Shown: piece by piece, positions 24,115 to 34,625 of the stretch | Layout: the number at the start of each line of letters is the position of its first letter | Numbering within the stretch: the first letter of the stretch is position 1 | Source of the DNA: Oscillibacter sp. MSJ-31 | GTDB taxonomy: Bacteria > Bacillota > Clostridia > Oscillospirales > Oscillospiraceae | Assembly: GCF_018918025.1 (NCBI RefSeq) | Contig: NZ_JAHLPT010000003.1 | Coordinates: 170,901-234,900 of the forward strand | Direction: 5' to 3' | Length of the DNA stretch: 64,000 nt | Notes under the pieces: model-generated | Databases searched by the model: none | Seen by the model: only the letters and a program-made list of their open reading frames with translations | Told to the model about the DNA's origin: nothing | Made by a program: the position numbers and the translations under genes

Positions 24115-24987
24115 TTAGACCCCCTGCAGATCAAAGATCGGTGTATATTCCTCTTTCGCGCTGGAAAGCTCCTGACAGAAGCCGTCCGTGATGCCACAGT
24201 CAGTCATGTACCGCACCGCCGCGCGGTACTCCGCGTGGTTCAATCGCCGCGCGAGCGCTCCGCTCGCGCCGAGCTGCGGCGTGTACTGGCTCATAAGGGA
24301 AAAAAGCACCGTGTGCGGCGGGAAGTGCGCGGATACATAGTCGATGACCGCCTTGGTGTTCTCGAGCTGACCGGGCAGGACGAGGTGGCGGATGATGACG
24401 CCGGACTTCATCAAGCCGTCGTCTCCGATCCGGTAGGGCCCCACCTGCCGCAGCATCTCGTCGATGGCCGCGGCGGCGACGGGAAAGTAATCGCCCGCGC
24501 AGCTCAGCTCCCGCGCGGGCTTTTCCAGCGCGTACTTGAGGTCGGGCAGATAGATCTGCACCCTGCCCTCCAGCGTTTTGAGTGTTTCCACGCGCTCATA
24601 GCCGCCGCTGTTCCACACCACCGGCACGGGCAGCGGATCTTCCAGAGTCTCCAGCACCCAAGGCGTGAAGTGCGTGGGCGAAACCAGGTCGATGCAGTGC
24701 GCGCCCTGCGCGATGAGCTCGAAGAAAATCTCTCGCAGCCGTGCGGGGGAAAGGACCTTGCCGAAATTCTCGTGGCTGATCTTACCGTTCTGGCAGAACA
24801 CGCAGCCGAGATTACAGCCGGAGAAGAAGACGCAGCCCGCGCCGTTCGTGCCGCTGAGCACCGGCTCCTCCCATTGGTGGAGCATGGCCTTTGCCGCTAC
24901 GATGCCTGCGGGCATGGCGCAGACTCCCCCGCCGCGCGTCTCCGTGCGCTCCGCACCGCAGCGGCGCGGACAGATATTGCAGAGCAT
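24115..24987 (-). CDS. Radical SAM protein, PflA-related group
   Basis: 290 residues. The cluster motif CNLGCVFC (CX3CX2C) follows an N-terminal cysteine-rich segment, CNICPRRCG, typical of the COG1313 branch related to pyruvate formate-lyase activating enzymes. Further recognisable stretches are NGKISHENFG, LVSPTHFTPWV, LPDLKYAL and IIRHLVLPG. The target protein or molecule is unknown for this branch. The start is ATG 24987, which overlaps the tdk stop as TGATG. No glycyl-radical enzyme gene is near. Confidence 0.82.
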   Translation of the reverse strand: MLCNICPRRCGAERTETRGGGVCAMPAGIVAAKAMLHQWEEPVLSGTNGAGCVFFSGCNLGCVFCQNGKISHENFGKVLSPARLREIFFELIAQGAHCIDLVSPTHFTPWVLETLEDPLPVPVVWNSGGYERVETLKTLEGRVQIYLPDLKYALEKPARELSCAGDYFPVAAAAIDEMLRQVGPYRIGDDGLMKSGVIIRHLVLPGQLENTKAVIDYVSAHFPPHTVLFSLMSQYTPQLGASGALARRLNHAEYRAAVRYMTDCGITDGFCQELSSAKEEYTPIFDLQGV

Positions 24988-25580
24988 CAGTCGCCCGTCC
25001 CCTGTCCGTTGAAGTCGGGGCCGAGGTCGCCGGCCATCCAATGGCGGCGGCACAGACCGATATACTGGTCGTTTGCGCCGAGCACGACCTGCTCGCCCTC
25101 CTTGAGGACCTTGCCGTTCGCGTCGAAGCGGGCGTTGAACGCCGCCTTCTTGCCGCACCAGCAGATCGTTTTGACCTCCTCGAGCTTATCCGCCATCACG
25201 AGCAGCTCATAGCTGCCGGGAAACAGCTCGCCGCGGAAGTCCGCGCGCAGACCGTAGCACATCACGGGGATGCCGCAGTCGTCCACCAGATGGACGAGAT
25301 ACATGACCTCCTCGCGCGTGAGGAACTGCGCCTCATCGACGATGATGCAGGCGTTCTTCTTCAGCTCGTCCTCCCCCATCTCGCGCATTTCGTGGAAATA
25401 GACGCAGGGGAACTCCAGCCCGATGCGTGAGTGGACCATGTGGTCGCCGTCGCGCGTGTCGAGCTGCGGCTTGACGAGCAGCGTCTGCTGCCCGCGCTCC
25501 TCATAGTTGAAGCGCGCCATAAGCGCGTTCGCGGTCTTGCTCGAGCCCATCGCGCCGTACTTAAAGTAAAGCTGTGCCAT
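24987..25580 (-). CDS. tdk: Thymidine kinase (TK1 type)
   Basis: 197 residues. Salvage enzyme phosphorylating thymidine. Walker A reads GAMGSSKT, the Asp/Glu catalytic region VDEAQFLT, and a lasso/zinc region ICWCGKKA with a late CRRHW. The start at 25580 has GGAGGA eight bases upstream; this start lies inside the 3' end of mutY with a 20-base overlap. The combination with the dCMP deaminase 1 kb downstream suggests a small pyrimidine-deoxynucleotide supply unit. Confidence 0.93.
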   Translation of the reverse strand: MAQLYFKYGAMGSSKTANALMARFNYEERGQQTLLVKPQLDTRDGDHMVHSRIGLEFPCVYFHEMREMGEDELKKNACIIVDEAQFLTREEVMYLVHLVDDCGIPVMCYGLRADFRGELFPGSYELLVMADKLEEVKTICWCGKKAAFNARFDANGKVLKEGEQVVLGANDQYIGLCRRHWMAGDLGPDFNGQGTGD

Positions 25581-26655
25581 GATCGGTTCCTCCCTGTTGT
25601 GCGGCGAGCCATCGGACCGCCGTGTCGAAGTAGTATCGGAATGCCGAGGGGATCGCTGCCGCTTGCAGCGCCGCGCCGTCCGCCCAGAGAAATTCATTGT
25701 TCTCGCCCGCTGCCACGGCAAGATAGCCGTGCATATCCCATTCCACATGGGAAAAAATATGCTTTGCTGCACCGACCGGCGTGAGCGTCCGCGCCGTAAG
25801 CCCCCATTGCGCGAGCGTAATGGCCGCCCCGGCCTCGTCAAGATTCCCGGGGACATTCGGAAGCTCCCACAGTCCCGCGAGCAGCCCCTTGGCGGGACGC
25901 TTGCGCAGGGCGAGCCTGCCGTCCCGCACGAGCAGGAACACAGTCCGCTCCTCGTCCCTGCGCGGTTTTTTCGCCGCGCGCACGGGGAGCACATCGGTCA
26001 TGCCGTTTTGGTACGCCGCGCAGAAGGCGCGGGCGGGGCATTTTTCGCACAGCGGCGCGCCGTTCGGCAGGCAAACCGTCGCGCCGAGATCCATCATCGC
26101 CTGGTTCCATTCGCCGGGACGCTCGCAGTCGATGCTTTCGGTGAGCATGGCGCGAAAACGCTTGCGCACCCTGGCGTCCATGATGTCCTCCGCGATGCCG
26201 CCGACCCGGGCGGCGACGCGCAGGAGATTGCCGTCCACCGCAGGCTCCGGCTCGCCGAAGGCAATGGAGGCGATGGCGCTCGCCGTATAGTCGCCGACGC
26301 CGGGGAGGCGAAGAAGCTCCTCGCGCGTGCGGGGAAATTCCCCGCCGCAGTCGTTTACGAGAACCTGCGCCGCACGGTGCAGGTTCCGTGCGCGGGAGTA
26401 GTAGCCCAGACCCTCCCAGAGCTTGAAAAGCCGCTCCTCGCCCACTGCCGCGAGCGCGTACACGTCGGGCAGCTCTGCCATAAAGCGGGCATAGTATTCC
26501 AGCACCGCCTGCACGCGCGTCTGCTGCAGCATGATCTCCGACACCCAGATGCGGTAAGGGTCGCGGATGCCGCGCCACGGCAGGACGCGCTTGCTGCTGT
26601 CGTACCACATCAGCAGCGGCGCGGTGAGGGCGTTGAGTCGTTCCTGTTCGTTCAT
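25561..26655 (-). CDS. mutY: A/G-specific adenine glycosylase MutY
   Basis: 364 residues. Removes adenine mispaired with 8-oxoguanine. The helix-hairpin-helix with LPGVGDYTASAIASIAF, the catalytic Asp region AVDGNLLRV, and a four-cysteine iron-sulfur motif (CLPNGAPLCEKCPARAFC) are visible. The first Cys spacing is seven residues rather than the six of E. coli. The C-terminal NUDIX-like 8-oxoG recognition domain covers about 230-360. AGGAG precedes ATG 26655. It lies 14 bases after a radical SAM gene and overlaps tdk. Confidence 0.94.
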   Translation of the reverse strand: MNEQERLNALTAPLLMWYDSSKRVLPWRGIRDPYRIWVSEIMLQQTRVQAVLEYYARFMAELPDVYALAAVGEERLFKLWEGLGYYSRARNLHRAAQVLVNDCGGEFPRTREELLRLPGVGDYTASAIASIAFGEPEPAVDGNLLRVAARVGGIAEDIMDARVRKRFRAMLTESIDCERPGEWNQAMMDLGATVCLPNGAPLCEKCPARAFCAAYQNGMTDVLPVRAAKKPRRDEERTVFLLVRDGRLALRKRPAKGLLAGLWELPNVPGNLDEAGAAITLAQWGLTARTLTPVGAAKHIFSHVEWDMHGYLAVAAGENNEFLWADGAALQAAAIPSAFRYYFDTAVRWLAAQQGGTDHGTALL

Positions 26656-26669
26656 GCTTCTCCTATCGG

Positions 26670-27503
26670 TCAAAAGCGTGCGGCGAAGCCGCAGCGGCGG
26701 CAGAGCTCCTCGCTCGGACGGCGGCGCGAAAAGCCCTCGCGCAGCGCGCACACGCGTTCGCTTTGCAGAATTTCCGCAAGCGGTTGCGTGAACAGATTCC
26801 CCAGCGCGATGTCGCCCTCGTGATCGAGACAGCACGGCACCGCCGTGCCGTCGGCGAGCACGCCGAGCTGGTCGCGCAGGCCGTAGCAGAACTGTGTGCC
26901 GCGCTCCTGTGCGCTAAGGTCGGGCCAGTCGAATTTTTTCGCGCGCTCAAGGTACAAATTGTCCCGCAGGCGGAAGCTGCCGCCGCGCGGCTCGGGCCAC
27001 TCGCCCGGACACTTTTCGTGAAGAAAGGCTTCGATCACGCCATTGCGCGTCTCCGCGCCGCCCTCATTCCACAGCCGCAGCGCAACAATAACGCCCTGCG
27101 CGGTGGCGCGGGCAGCAAAGCTCCAGACCTCCTCCAGATACTGCCGCTCGCGCTCCTGTGCGCCGTCGTTCCCCTCAAAGCTGTGGAGCGATACGCTCAC
27201 CTTATGGAGCGTCCGTGCGGCGAGCAGCGTTTCCGTCTGCCGCGCGAGGAGCGTCCCGTTCGTCGTGATGCAGACCTTCCTCTCCCGCGCGGCGGCGAGA
27301 GAGAGCAGCTCCGCAAGCTGCGGGTGGCTCAGCGGCTCGCCCATCACATGCAGATACACATATTTTACCTGCCCCGTGAGGCGCTCGAGCACGAGGTCGA
27401 ACTCGGCGGGCGTCATCGTGCGCGGCGCTCGCTTTGTGCCGGGACAGAACGAGCAGCGCAGGTTGCAGCGGTTCGTGATCTCAATGTACGCTTTTTTCAG
27501 CAT
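26670..27503 (-). CDS. Radical SAM protein with SPASM-like C-terminal cysteines
   Basis: 277 residues. The N-terminal ITNRCNLRCSFCPG contains CX3CX2C for the radical cluster; YLHVMGEPLSHP and TNGTLL are standard radical SAM strands. The C-terminal part has VPCCLDHEGDIALGNLF and CRRCGF, cysteines laid out as in SPASM or twitch domains that hold an extra cluster. Such enzymes modify peptides, or activate sulfatases and other enzymes; no candidate substrate peptide lies beside it. Start at ATG 27503 with GGGAGG upstream. First gene of an operon with mutY, tdk and a second radical SAM gene. Confidence 0.78.
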   Translation of the reverse strand: MLKKAYIEITNRCNLRCSFCPGTKRAPRTMTPAEFDLVLERLTGQVKYVYLHVMGEPLSHPQLAELLSLAAARERKVCITTNGTLLARQTETLLAARTLHKVSVSLHSFEGNDGAQERERQYLEEVWSFAARATAQGVIVALRLWNEGGAETRNGVIEAFLHEKCPGEWPEPRGGSFRLRDNLYLERAKKFDWPDLSAQERGTQFCYGLRDQLGVLADGTAVPCCLDHEGDIALGNLFTQPLAEILQSERVCALREGFSRRRPSEELCRRCGFAARF

Positions 27504-27531
27504 CCGCGCCCGTCCTCCCTTTATTTTTCTC

Positions 27532-27560
27532 AGTATAGCACAACGCCGCGCCCTTGCCAA
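27532..27560 (-). promoter_or_regulatory. Promoter of the radical SAM-mutY-tdk operon
   Basis: Minus strand: -35 TTGGCA (27555-27560), 17-base spacer, -10 TATACT (27532-27537). Its -35 overlaps the -35 of the divergent promoter on the plus strand. Confidence 0.75.
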
Positions 27561-27582
27561 TACGGTATTTTTCTGTTACAAT
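27554..27582 (+). promoter_or_regulatory. Promoter of the UlaG-like gene, sharing its -35 with the divergent operon
   Basis: Plus strand: -35 TTGCCA (27554-27559), 17-base spacer, -10 TACAAT (27577-27582). The seven bases TTGCCAA serve as -35 on both strands, so the two promoters cannot easily be occupied at once. Confidence 0.7.
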
Positions 27583-27611
27583 GGCGGCACCCGAGCAAAG
27601 GAGTCTTTCCC

Positions 27612-28388
27612 ATGAAGATCACATTCATCGCCCACAGCGCGTTTCTCGTTGAGTGGGACAAGTTTTATACGCTGTTCGACTACGTTTATGAGCCGGACTA
27701 CACCGGCACGCTGCCGCCGCTCGATCCCCAAAAGCCGCTGCTGGTCTTTTCCAGCCACAGCCATGAGGACCATTTTGACGGGAAGGTGTTCGGCCTGCTG
27801 GAGCAATATCCGCTCACGCAGTTTTTTGTCTCGCGCGACACGCGCCTGACCGAGCGCCGCCGCAAGTGGCTGGGCATCTCCGACGAGGCCTTTGCCCGCA
27901 CGACCGTTCTGCGGCCCGACAGCATTCTGCTCACGGAGGCCGCGGGCGAGGAGCTGAGCGTCCGCGCCATCAAGTCCACCGACATCGGCAACGCCTATCT
28001 GCTCCGCGCCGAGGGCAAAATGGTCTACCACGGCGGCGACCTGAACTGGTGGCATTGGGAGAGCGAGGGCAAGGCCTACTGCAATAATATGGCCGTCCAC
28101 TACAAGGCCGCCATAGAAAAGCTCGCCTCCGCCGTGCGCGACGAGGCGGCGGACAACGGCATCGCGCCCGCGATCACGGCGGCGATGGCGCCGCTCGATC
28201 CGCGTCTGGGCGAGGAGGCCGAGGGCATGGGCATCGAGGGCCTGCTGAAAAGCGTCCCTGTCCGCCATGTCTTTCCCATGCACCTGTGGAAGCATTTTGA
28301 AGCCATTGACCGCTTCCGTGCGGCATATCCCGCGCTCGCCGCGCGCGTCGTGCGCATCACGGCGGACGGAGAGAGCTTCGAGGTCTGA
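27612..28388 (+). CDS. Metallo-beta-lactamase fold metal-dependent hydrolase (UlaG-like)
   Basis: 258 residues. The metal-binding loop is SSHSHEDHFDG (HxHxDH), with KSTDIGNAYLL, YHGGDLNWWHW and a C-terminal VFPMHLWKHF completing the site. This is the compact MBL group related to UlaG and to RNA or phosphodiester hydrolases; the true substrate is unknown. AAGGAG lies nine bases before ATG 27612; the open frame upstream is read-through of the antisense of the neighbouring gene and is not coding. Single-gene unit, divergent from the radical SAM operon. Confidence 0.8.
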   Translation: MKITFIAHSAFLVEWDKFYTLFDYVYEPDYTGTLPPLDPQKPLLVFSSHSHEDHFDGKVFGLLEQYPLTQFFVSRDTRLTERRRKWLGISDEAFARTTVLRPDSILLTEAAGEELSVRAIKSTDIGNAYLLRAEGKMVYHGGDLNWWHWESEGKAYCNNMAVHYKAAIEKLASAVRDEAADNGIAPAITAAMAPLDPRLGEEAEGMGIEGLLKSVPVRHVFPMHLWKHFEAIDRFRAAYPALAARVVRITADGESFEV

Positions 28389-28398
28389 GCGATACAAG

Positions 28399-28435
28399 AA
28401 AACGGAACGGTAAGCACCGCTTACCGTTCCGTTTT
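28399..28435. terminator. Bidirectional terminator after the UlaG-like gene
   Basis: Perfect 17-base stem (28399-28415 / 28419-28435) with a 3-base loop; AAAA and TTTT form the ends, so it can stop both this gene and the convergent DUF4015 gene. Confidence 0.9.
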
Positions 28436-28439
28436 ATCT

Positions 28440-29519
28440 TCAGGCTGTCAGCAGATAGCTGCCCGAGGCGGGCGCTTCGCTGAGAATGGGCACCAGCTCG
28501 GCGTCATACGGCTCCAGAGCCGCGGTGAGCGCGGGGAGCTGCTCCGCCGTCGTTTCCACATAGATGCGGTCGAAGACCGCGGCAAGTGCGGCGAGGTCCT
28601 GCCCCGCCGCCTCGTTTCCACCGGCGAGCACGGTCGCCGCGTCGAGCTGCACGGAAAGGCGGACGCCGTATGCCTCCGTCCCGCTGCGAAGCTCCTCCGT
28701 GAGCTGCGCGAGCGCGGCGCTCTTGGAGAGTGTGCGCGCGGATTCGTCGATGTTGTTGAGCCGTCCGCGGGTGGGATAGCCGAACTCGTCAAAAAGCAGC
28801 TCGTCAAAGCCAAGCTCCGCGCATTCGCGCGCGACGGAGACGATGTACTGCCGTGCGGTGCTCTTTTCCGGCGCGAGATAGAAGGTGCTGTCGGGATCGT
28901 ACCAGATGTAGCCGGCGTAGTTGAGCTGCAGCACACCGGCGTCGGCCATGTGGGCAAAGGAATAGAGGCTGTCGTGCGTGGCGTTGATGCGGGCGATGGT
29001 GTAGACCTCGCTCCCGGTCAGCACCGCAATGACGGCATTCGCGCCGCTGCTGCCCTTGACGGCATTGACGTCGATGGCTTCCTGCAGGGCGGAGTCATAC
29101 AGCAGCTCGCCCCGCGCGTTTTTCATGCGCAGCGCGACGGCGTTTGCGCCCTCGGGGACTGCGGCAAGAGCCGCGTCCGCGTTGCCGCGCAGCACGCTCT
29201 CACTCAGCTCGGCACCGTGAAGCTCCGTAAGCTCCGGCTTGGCCGGCGGCTCGGGCTCGTCGATGATGACGTCGGGGCTATCGTCGGGAGCATTCGGCGT
29301 CCGGCTCCCGCCGTCGGGCGCGGAGGGGTCGGACGGCTCCTCGGTCTGCTTCCACGGCAGGTCAAAGCGGATGCTGCCGTCGGAGCCGTACACCGCGTAG
29401 CGCTGCAGGACCAGAAAGCCGACCGCCGCGAGCAGGATCAGGCACAGCAGAACGATCAGAACGATCCGTCCCGCACCGCCCCTGCCGTGGTAGCTGCGGT
29501 ATCCCTTTGTCGATGGCAT
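28440..29519 (-). CDS. Membrane-anchored putative glycoside hydrolase (DUF4015 type)
   Basis: 359 residues. One membrane segment (about 19-42) follows a basic N-terminus. A Pro/Asp/Ser-rich linker (about 55-95) precedes a TIM-barrel-like domain with NAVALRMKNARGELLYDS, LTGSEVYTIARINA, NYAGYIWYDPDS and GFDELLFDEFGYPTRG. The last resembles the acidic motif of the DUF4015 putative glycosyl hydrolases (related to alpha-amylase-like barrels). Enzymatic activity is not established for the family. The start at 29519 was chosen for an AGGCAGG upstream and because the membrane anchor begins there. It has its own promoter overlapping the rpiB terminator. Confidence 0.72.
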   Translation of the reverse strand: MPSTKGYRSYHGRGGAGRIVLIVLLCLILLAAVGFLVLQRYAVYGSDGSIRFDLPWKQTEEPSDPSAPDGGSRTPNAPDDSPDVIIDEPEPPAKPELTELHGAELSESVLRGNADAALAAVPEGANAVALRMKNARGELLYDSALQEAIDVNAVKGSSGANAVIAVLTGSEVYTIARINATHDSLYSFAHMADAGVLQLNYAGYIWYDPDSTFYLAPEKSTARQYIVSVARECAELGFDELLFDEFGYPTRGRLNNIDESARTLSKSAALAQLTEELRSGTEAYGVRLSVQLDAATVLAGGNEAAGQDLAALAAVFDRIYVETTAEQLPALTAALEPYDAELVPILSEAPASGSYLLTA

Positions 29520-29550
29520 CCGTCTCACCTGCCTTTCAAGCTGTACGGAC

Positions 29551-29579
29551 ATTTTACAAGCATGGAAAAAGAAAATCAA
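29551..29579 (-). promoter_or_regulatory. Probable promoter of the DUF4015 gene
   Basis: Minus strand: -35 TTGATT (29574-29579), 17-base spacer, -10 TAAAAT (29551-29556). The -35 lies in the downstream arm of the rpiB terminator. Confidence 0.5.
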
Positions 29580-29607
29580 CAGAAATTCGTAAATTCCTGT
29601 TGATTTT
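29572..29607 (-). terminator. Terminator of the heat-shock/rpiB operon
   Basis: Perfect 11-base stem AAAATCAACAG (29597-29607 in reverse) / CTGTTGATTTT (29572-29582) with a 14-base loop, followed by CTTTTTCC on the minus strand. Located 18 bases after the rpiB stop. Confidence 0.8.
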
Positions 29608-29624
29608 CGTCGAATTTTCCGGTT

Positions 29625-30062
29625 TCAGCCCTCGATGGCGTCCAGCAGACCGACGCGGCGCTCGTGGCGGCCGCCCTCGAATTCGGTGGAGAGAAAGACC
29701 TCAACGATGCGCTCGGCCATATTTTTGCCGATCATGCCGGCGCCCATGGCGAGCATATTGGCGTTGTTGTGGCGGCGGGTCATCTCCGCGCTCAGCGGCT
29801 CGCTGCACAGCGCGCAGCGGATGCCCCTGACCTTGTTGGCGGCGATGGAAATGCCAATGCCGGTGGTACAGATGACGATGCCGCGCTCGCACTCGCCGCT
29901 CTGGACCTTGCGGGCCGCGGCCTCGCCGAAGATGGGATAGTCGCAGCTGTCGGTGGAATAGGTGCCGCAGTCCACGACCTCGTGGCCCTTGGACTCCAGA
30001 TATGCCTTGACGTGCTCCTTGAGGGCGTAGCCGCCGTGGTCGCAGCCGAGAGAAATTTTCAT
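29625..30062 (-). CDS. rpiB: Ribose-5-phosphate isomerase B
   Basis: 145 residues. Interconverts ribose 5-phosphate and ribulose 5-phosphate. Characteristic stretches are LGCDHGGYALK, VDCGTYSTDSCDYP (Cys and Asp-Tyr-Pro of the active site), VICTTGIGISIAANK and NNANMLAMG. Length is normal. RBS AGGAG precedes ATG 30062. It is the last gene of the hrcA operon, 17 bases after the PHP phosphatase gene, so it is expected to be carried by heat-shock transcripts. Confidence 0.95.
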   Translation of the reverse strand: MKISLGCDHGGYALKEHVKAYLESKGHEVVDCGTYSTDSCDYPIFGEAAARKVQSGECERGIVICTTGIGISIAANKVRGIRCALCSEPLSAEMTRRHNNANMLAMGAGMIGKNMAERIVEVFLSTEFEGGRHERRVGLLDAIEG

Positions 30063-30079
30063 CGTTCGTTCTCCTATCG

Positions 30080-30916
30080 TTAAATTTTGTGGAAAATGGG
30101 CTTTTTCCGGTCGTAGGTCGCAAGGTAGCGCAGGCCGCAGTCCTTGAGCAGCTCCTGCCGCTCCTCCATCGCGCAGGAGATGTACTCCGGCGTGTGGGCG
30201 TCGCTGCCGAGCGTGATCAGCTCGCCGCCCAGCTCGTGATACATTTTCAGCCATTTGCCGTCCGGCAGGGGGAGATGGCCGCGGTTGGTGTTGCACTCGA
30301 TGCCGAGCCCCTTTTCGATGGCGCGGCGCATCACATGGCGCAGCTGCTCCTCGTAGCGGTCGAAATCCAACTCCACGCCGCGCAGCTCCTTCGCCCAGCG
30401 CAGCGGGAGGGTGATGTGTCCGAGGACCTGAAAGCGGCCCCAGTCGATCAGCTTTTCCATCTCCTCAAAGTAGCTCTCGCAGGCGGCGTACCACACCGCG
30501 GGATCGGTGCTCGTGATCCAGGTGAGGTCATTGACCTCGCCCGAGGCCGTGCGGTAGCAGTGGACCGAGCCGATGGTGAAGTCCAGCGGCGGCGCGTCGT
30601 CCAGAAAGCTGTCTGCCACGTCGGGAGCAAAGGAGCATTCGCCCAGTTCCGTGCCCATGTGCAGCTTGATGCGGTCGCCAACGGCCTCCTGTGCCTCGCG
30701 GAACTGCGCGAGCATGGGGGCCCAGTCGTAGCTGTGCTTTTCTCTGGGCGGCTCGTTCCAGCGGTCCCACGGCAGGGGCTCGATGTGGTCGGTGAAACAC
30801 AGGTCGTCTACACCCAGCCGCACCGCGGCCTCCGCCATCTCGCGCATGGTGTTGTGCCCGTCGGGCGAGACGGTGGAATGGCAATGGTAATCGGTGATAA
30901 AATGTCCGTTTCTCAT
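30080..30916 (-). CDS. PHP-domain phosphatase, histidinol-phosphatase (HisJ) family
   Basis: 278 residues. A PHP metal-binding barrel: [13 protein letters not shown] (His-x-His), [15 protein letters not shown], and late GSDAHTPE. These match HisJ/K-type histidinol-phosphate phosphatases, although no other histidine gene is present, so another phosphoester may be the real substrate. The ATG overlaps the dnaJ stop as ATGA. Its attachment to a heat-shock operon is unusual and suggests translational coupling with DnaJ. Confidence 0.84.
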   Translation of the reverse strand: MRNGHFITDYHCHSTVSPDGHNTMREMAEAAVRLGVDDLCFTDHIEPLPWDRWNEPPREKHSYDWAPMLAQFREAQEAVGDRIKLHMGTELGECSFAPDVADSFLDDAPPLDFTIGSVHCYRTASGEVNDLTWITSTDPAVWYAACESYFEEMEKLIDWGRFQVLGHITLPLRWAKELRGVELDFDRYEEQLRHVMRRAIEKGLGIECNTNRGHLPLPDGKWLKMYHELGGELITLGSDAHTPEYISCAMEERQELLKDCGLRYLATYDRKKPIFHKI

Positions 30917-32052
30917 AGCTTGAATTTCCCGAAGAAGCTCTTGCGCTGCTCATAGTTGCTCTCGCCGAGCGTGTCGCTGAACTTGCGCAGCGCCTCCTTC
31001 TGCTCGCGGTTGAGGTTGCGCGGGGTCTCGATGTAAACGGTCACGTACTGGTCGCCGCGCGCGCGGCCGTTCAGGCCGGGGATACCCTTGCCCTTGAGAC
31101 GGAAGGTCGTGCCGCTCTGCGTTCCCTCGGGGATGGAATACTTCACCTTGCCGTCGATGGTCGGGATCTCCAGCTCCGCGCCGAGCACCGCCTGCGTGAA
31201 GGTGATGGGCGCCTCGCACAGCACGCTCGTGCCCTCGCGGCGGAAGATCTCGTGCGGACGCACGGCAATGACGATCAGCAGATCGCCCGCCGGGCCGCCG
31301 TTCCTGCCGGCGTTGCCCTGCCCGCGCAGGGAGATGGTCTGCCCGTTGTCAATGCCCGCGGGAATGGTGACCTTGAGCGTCTTGCGGCGGCGGAGCTGGC
31401 CGCTGCCGTGACAGGCCTTGCAGGGCTGGTGGATGATCCTGCCCTTGCCGCCGCAGCGCCCGCAGGGCGCGGAGGTGGACATGAAGCCGAGCGGCGTCTG
31501 GCGGCGCTGCTGCACCATGCCGGTGCCGCGGCAGTCGGGACAGACCTCGGCGGTCGTGCCCTTTTCGCAGCCGGTGCCGCGGCAGGTGTCGCACTGCTCG
31601 ACGCGCTCGATGCTGATCTCCTTTTCGCAGCCGAAGGCAGCCTCCTCAAAGCTGATGGTGACGCTCGTGCGCAGGCTCTCGCCGCGCTGCGGCGCGTTGG
31701 GATTCGCCCGTGTGCCGCCGAAGCCGCCGCCGAAAAAGCTGCCGAAGATGTCGCCGAGGTCGCCGAAGTCGAAGCCGCCCGCGCCGTAGGCTCCGCCGCC
31801 CGCACCCGCGCCGTAGCTCGGGTCCACGCCGGCAAAGCCGAACTGGTCGTAGCGCGCCTTCTTCTCAGGATCGGAGAGCACCTCGTTGGCCTCGTTGACC
31901 TCCTTGAACTTCTCCTCGGCTTCCTTGTCGCCGGGGTTCATGTCGGGGTGGTACTTGCGCGCCAGCTTTTTGTATGCTTTTTTGATCTCTTCCTCGGAAG
32001 CGCCCTTGGAGACGCCGAGGACCTCATAATAGTCTCTTTTATTCTCAGCCAT
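30913..32052 (-). CDS. dnaJ: Chaperone protein DnaJ
   Basis: 379 residues. The J domain (1-70) holds the HPD motif (YHPDMNPGD). A Gly/Phe-rich stretch (about 75-120) is followed by four zinc repeats CxxCxGx[25 protein letters not shown] and CKACHGSG. The C-terminal substrate-binding domains (about 215-370) are complete. It stimulates the DnaK ATPase and delivers unfolded clients. RBS AGGAG lies upstream of ATG 32052. The 71-base gap to dnaK contains a strong stem-loop. Confidence 0.97.
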   Translation of the reverse strand: MAENKRDYYEVLGVSKGASEEEIKKAYKKLARKYHPDMNPGDKEAEEKFKEVNEANEVLSDPEKKARYDQFGFAGVDPSYGAGAGGGAYGAGGFDFGDLGDIFGSFFGGGFGGTRANPNAPQRGESLRTSVTISFEEAAFGCEKEISIERVEQCDTCRGTGCEKGTTAEVCPDCRGTGMVQQRRQTPLGFMSTSAPCGRCGGKGRIIHQPCKACHGSGQLRRRKTLKVTIPAGIDNGQTISLRGQGNAGRNGGPAGDLLIVIAVRPHEIFRREGTSVLCEAPITFTQAVLGAELEIPTIDGKVKYSIPEGTQSGTTFRLKGKGIPGLNGRARGDQYVTVYIETPRNLNREQKEALRKFSDTLGESNYEQRKSFFGKFKL

Positions 32053-32073
32053 AGACTATGCTCCTAAAAACGC

Positions 32074-32109
32074 CGCAATCGGGGGCAGTAGAATACTGTC
32101 CCCGCTGCG
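32074..32109 (-). promoter_or_regulatory. Stem-loop in the dnaK-dnaJ intergenic region
   Basis: Long imperfect hairpin: 32074-32090 pairs with 32094-32109, including GGGGGCAGTA against TACTGTCCCC with one mismatch, and a GAA loop. There is no T-tract, so it is more likely an mRNA processing or stability element, or a dispersed repeat, than a full terminator. Confidence 0.45.
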
Positions 32110-32123
32110 TTGGTTGGTCTATT

Positions 32124-33986
<1,863 letters not shown>

Positions 33987-34031
33987 AATTTTGTCCTCCT
34001 AAATCTATCTTAATTTTATTTGTTTGCGATT

Positions 34032-34622
34032 TTAATTGGCGACCTTGACGATCGCAAAGCGCAGGACCTTGTCGCCGAGCATGAAGCCCTGCTGCAGGAC
34101 CTCGACCACGGTATTTTCGCCGCAGCTCTCGTCCTCAATGTGCATCACGGCGTTGTGCCGCTCGGGATCAAATTCCTTGCCCACGCAGTCGATCGGCGTG
34201 ACACCGAGCTTGGTGAGCGCTTCTTTATATTGGTTGAAGATCATCTCAAGCCCCTTCTTGTGGGGATCGTCGTCCTCCGCGCCGAACTGGGCGAGGCCGC
34301 GCTCGAGATTGTCGTACACCGGAAGCATACCCTTGATGGTGTCGATCTTCGCGTTGGCGTAGATGCCTTCCTTTTCCTTGGCGGTGCGCTTGCGGTAGTT
34401 ATCGTATTCGGCGGCGAGCCGCAGATACTGGTCATGCTCCTCGGCAAGCTGCTTGGCAAGGCCCTCCATCTTCTCCATCTGCTCGCGCGTGACGGTGAAG
34501 GTCTCGGCCTTCGCCTCCTCCTTCTTATCCTCGGGGGGAAGCTCCTTTTCCTCGGCAGCCGCGGCCTGCGGCTCCTTTTCGGGGGTCTCGGGCTGTGCGT
34601 TCTGCTTATCCTTCTTCGGCAT
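34032..34622 (-). CDS. grpE: Nucleotide exchange factor GrpE
   Basis: 196 residues. The N-terminal 45 residues are charged and disordered; a long coiled coil follows (about 50-100: LAKQLAEEHDQYLRLAAEYD), and the beta domain ends with the conserved FDPERHNAV, NTVVEVLQQGFMLGDKVLRFA and IVKVAN. It releases ADP from DnaK. AAGGAG precedes the ATG, three bases after hrcA. All functional regions are intact. Confidence 0.97.
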   Translation of the reverse strand: MPKKDKQNAQPETPEKEPQAAAAEEKELPPEDKKEEAKAETFTVTREQMEKMEGLAKQLAEEHDQYLRLAAEYDNYRKRTAKEKEGIYANAKIDTIKGMLPVYDNLERGLAQFGAEDDDPHKKGLEMIFNQYKEALTKLGVTPIDCVGKEFDPERHNAVMHIEDESCGENTVVEVLQQGFMLGDKVLRFAIVKVAN

Positions 34623-34625
34623 TTC

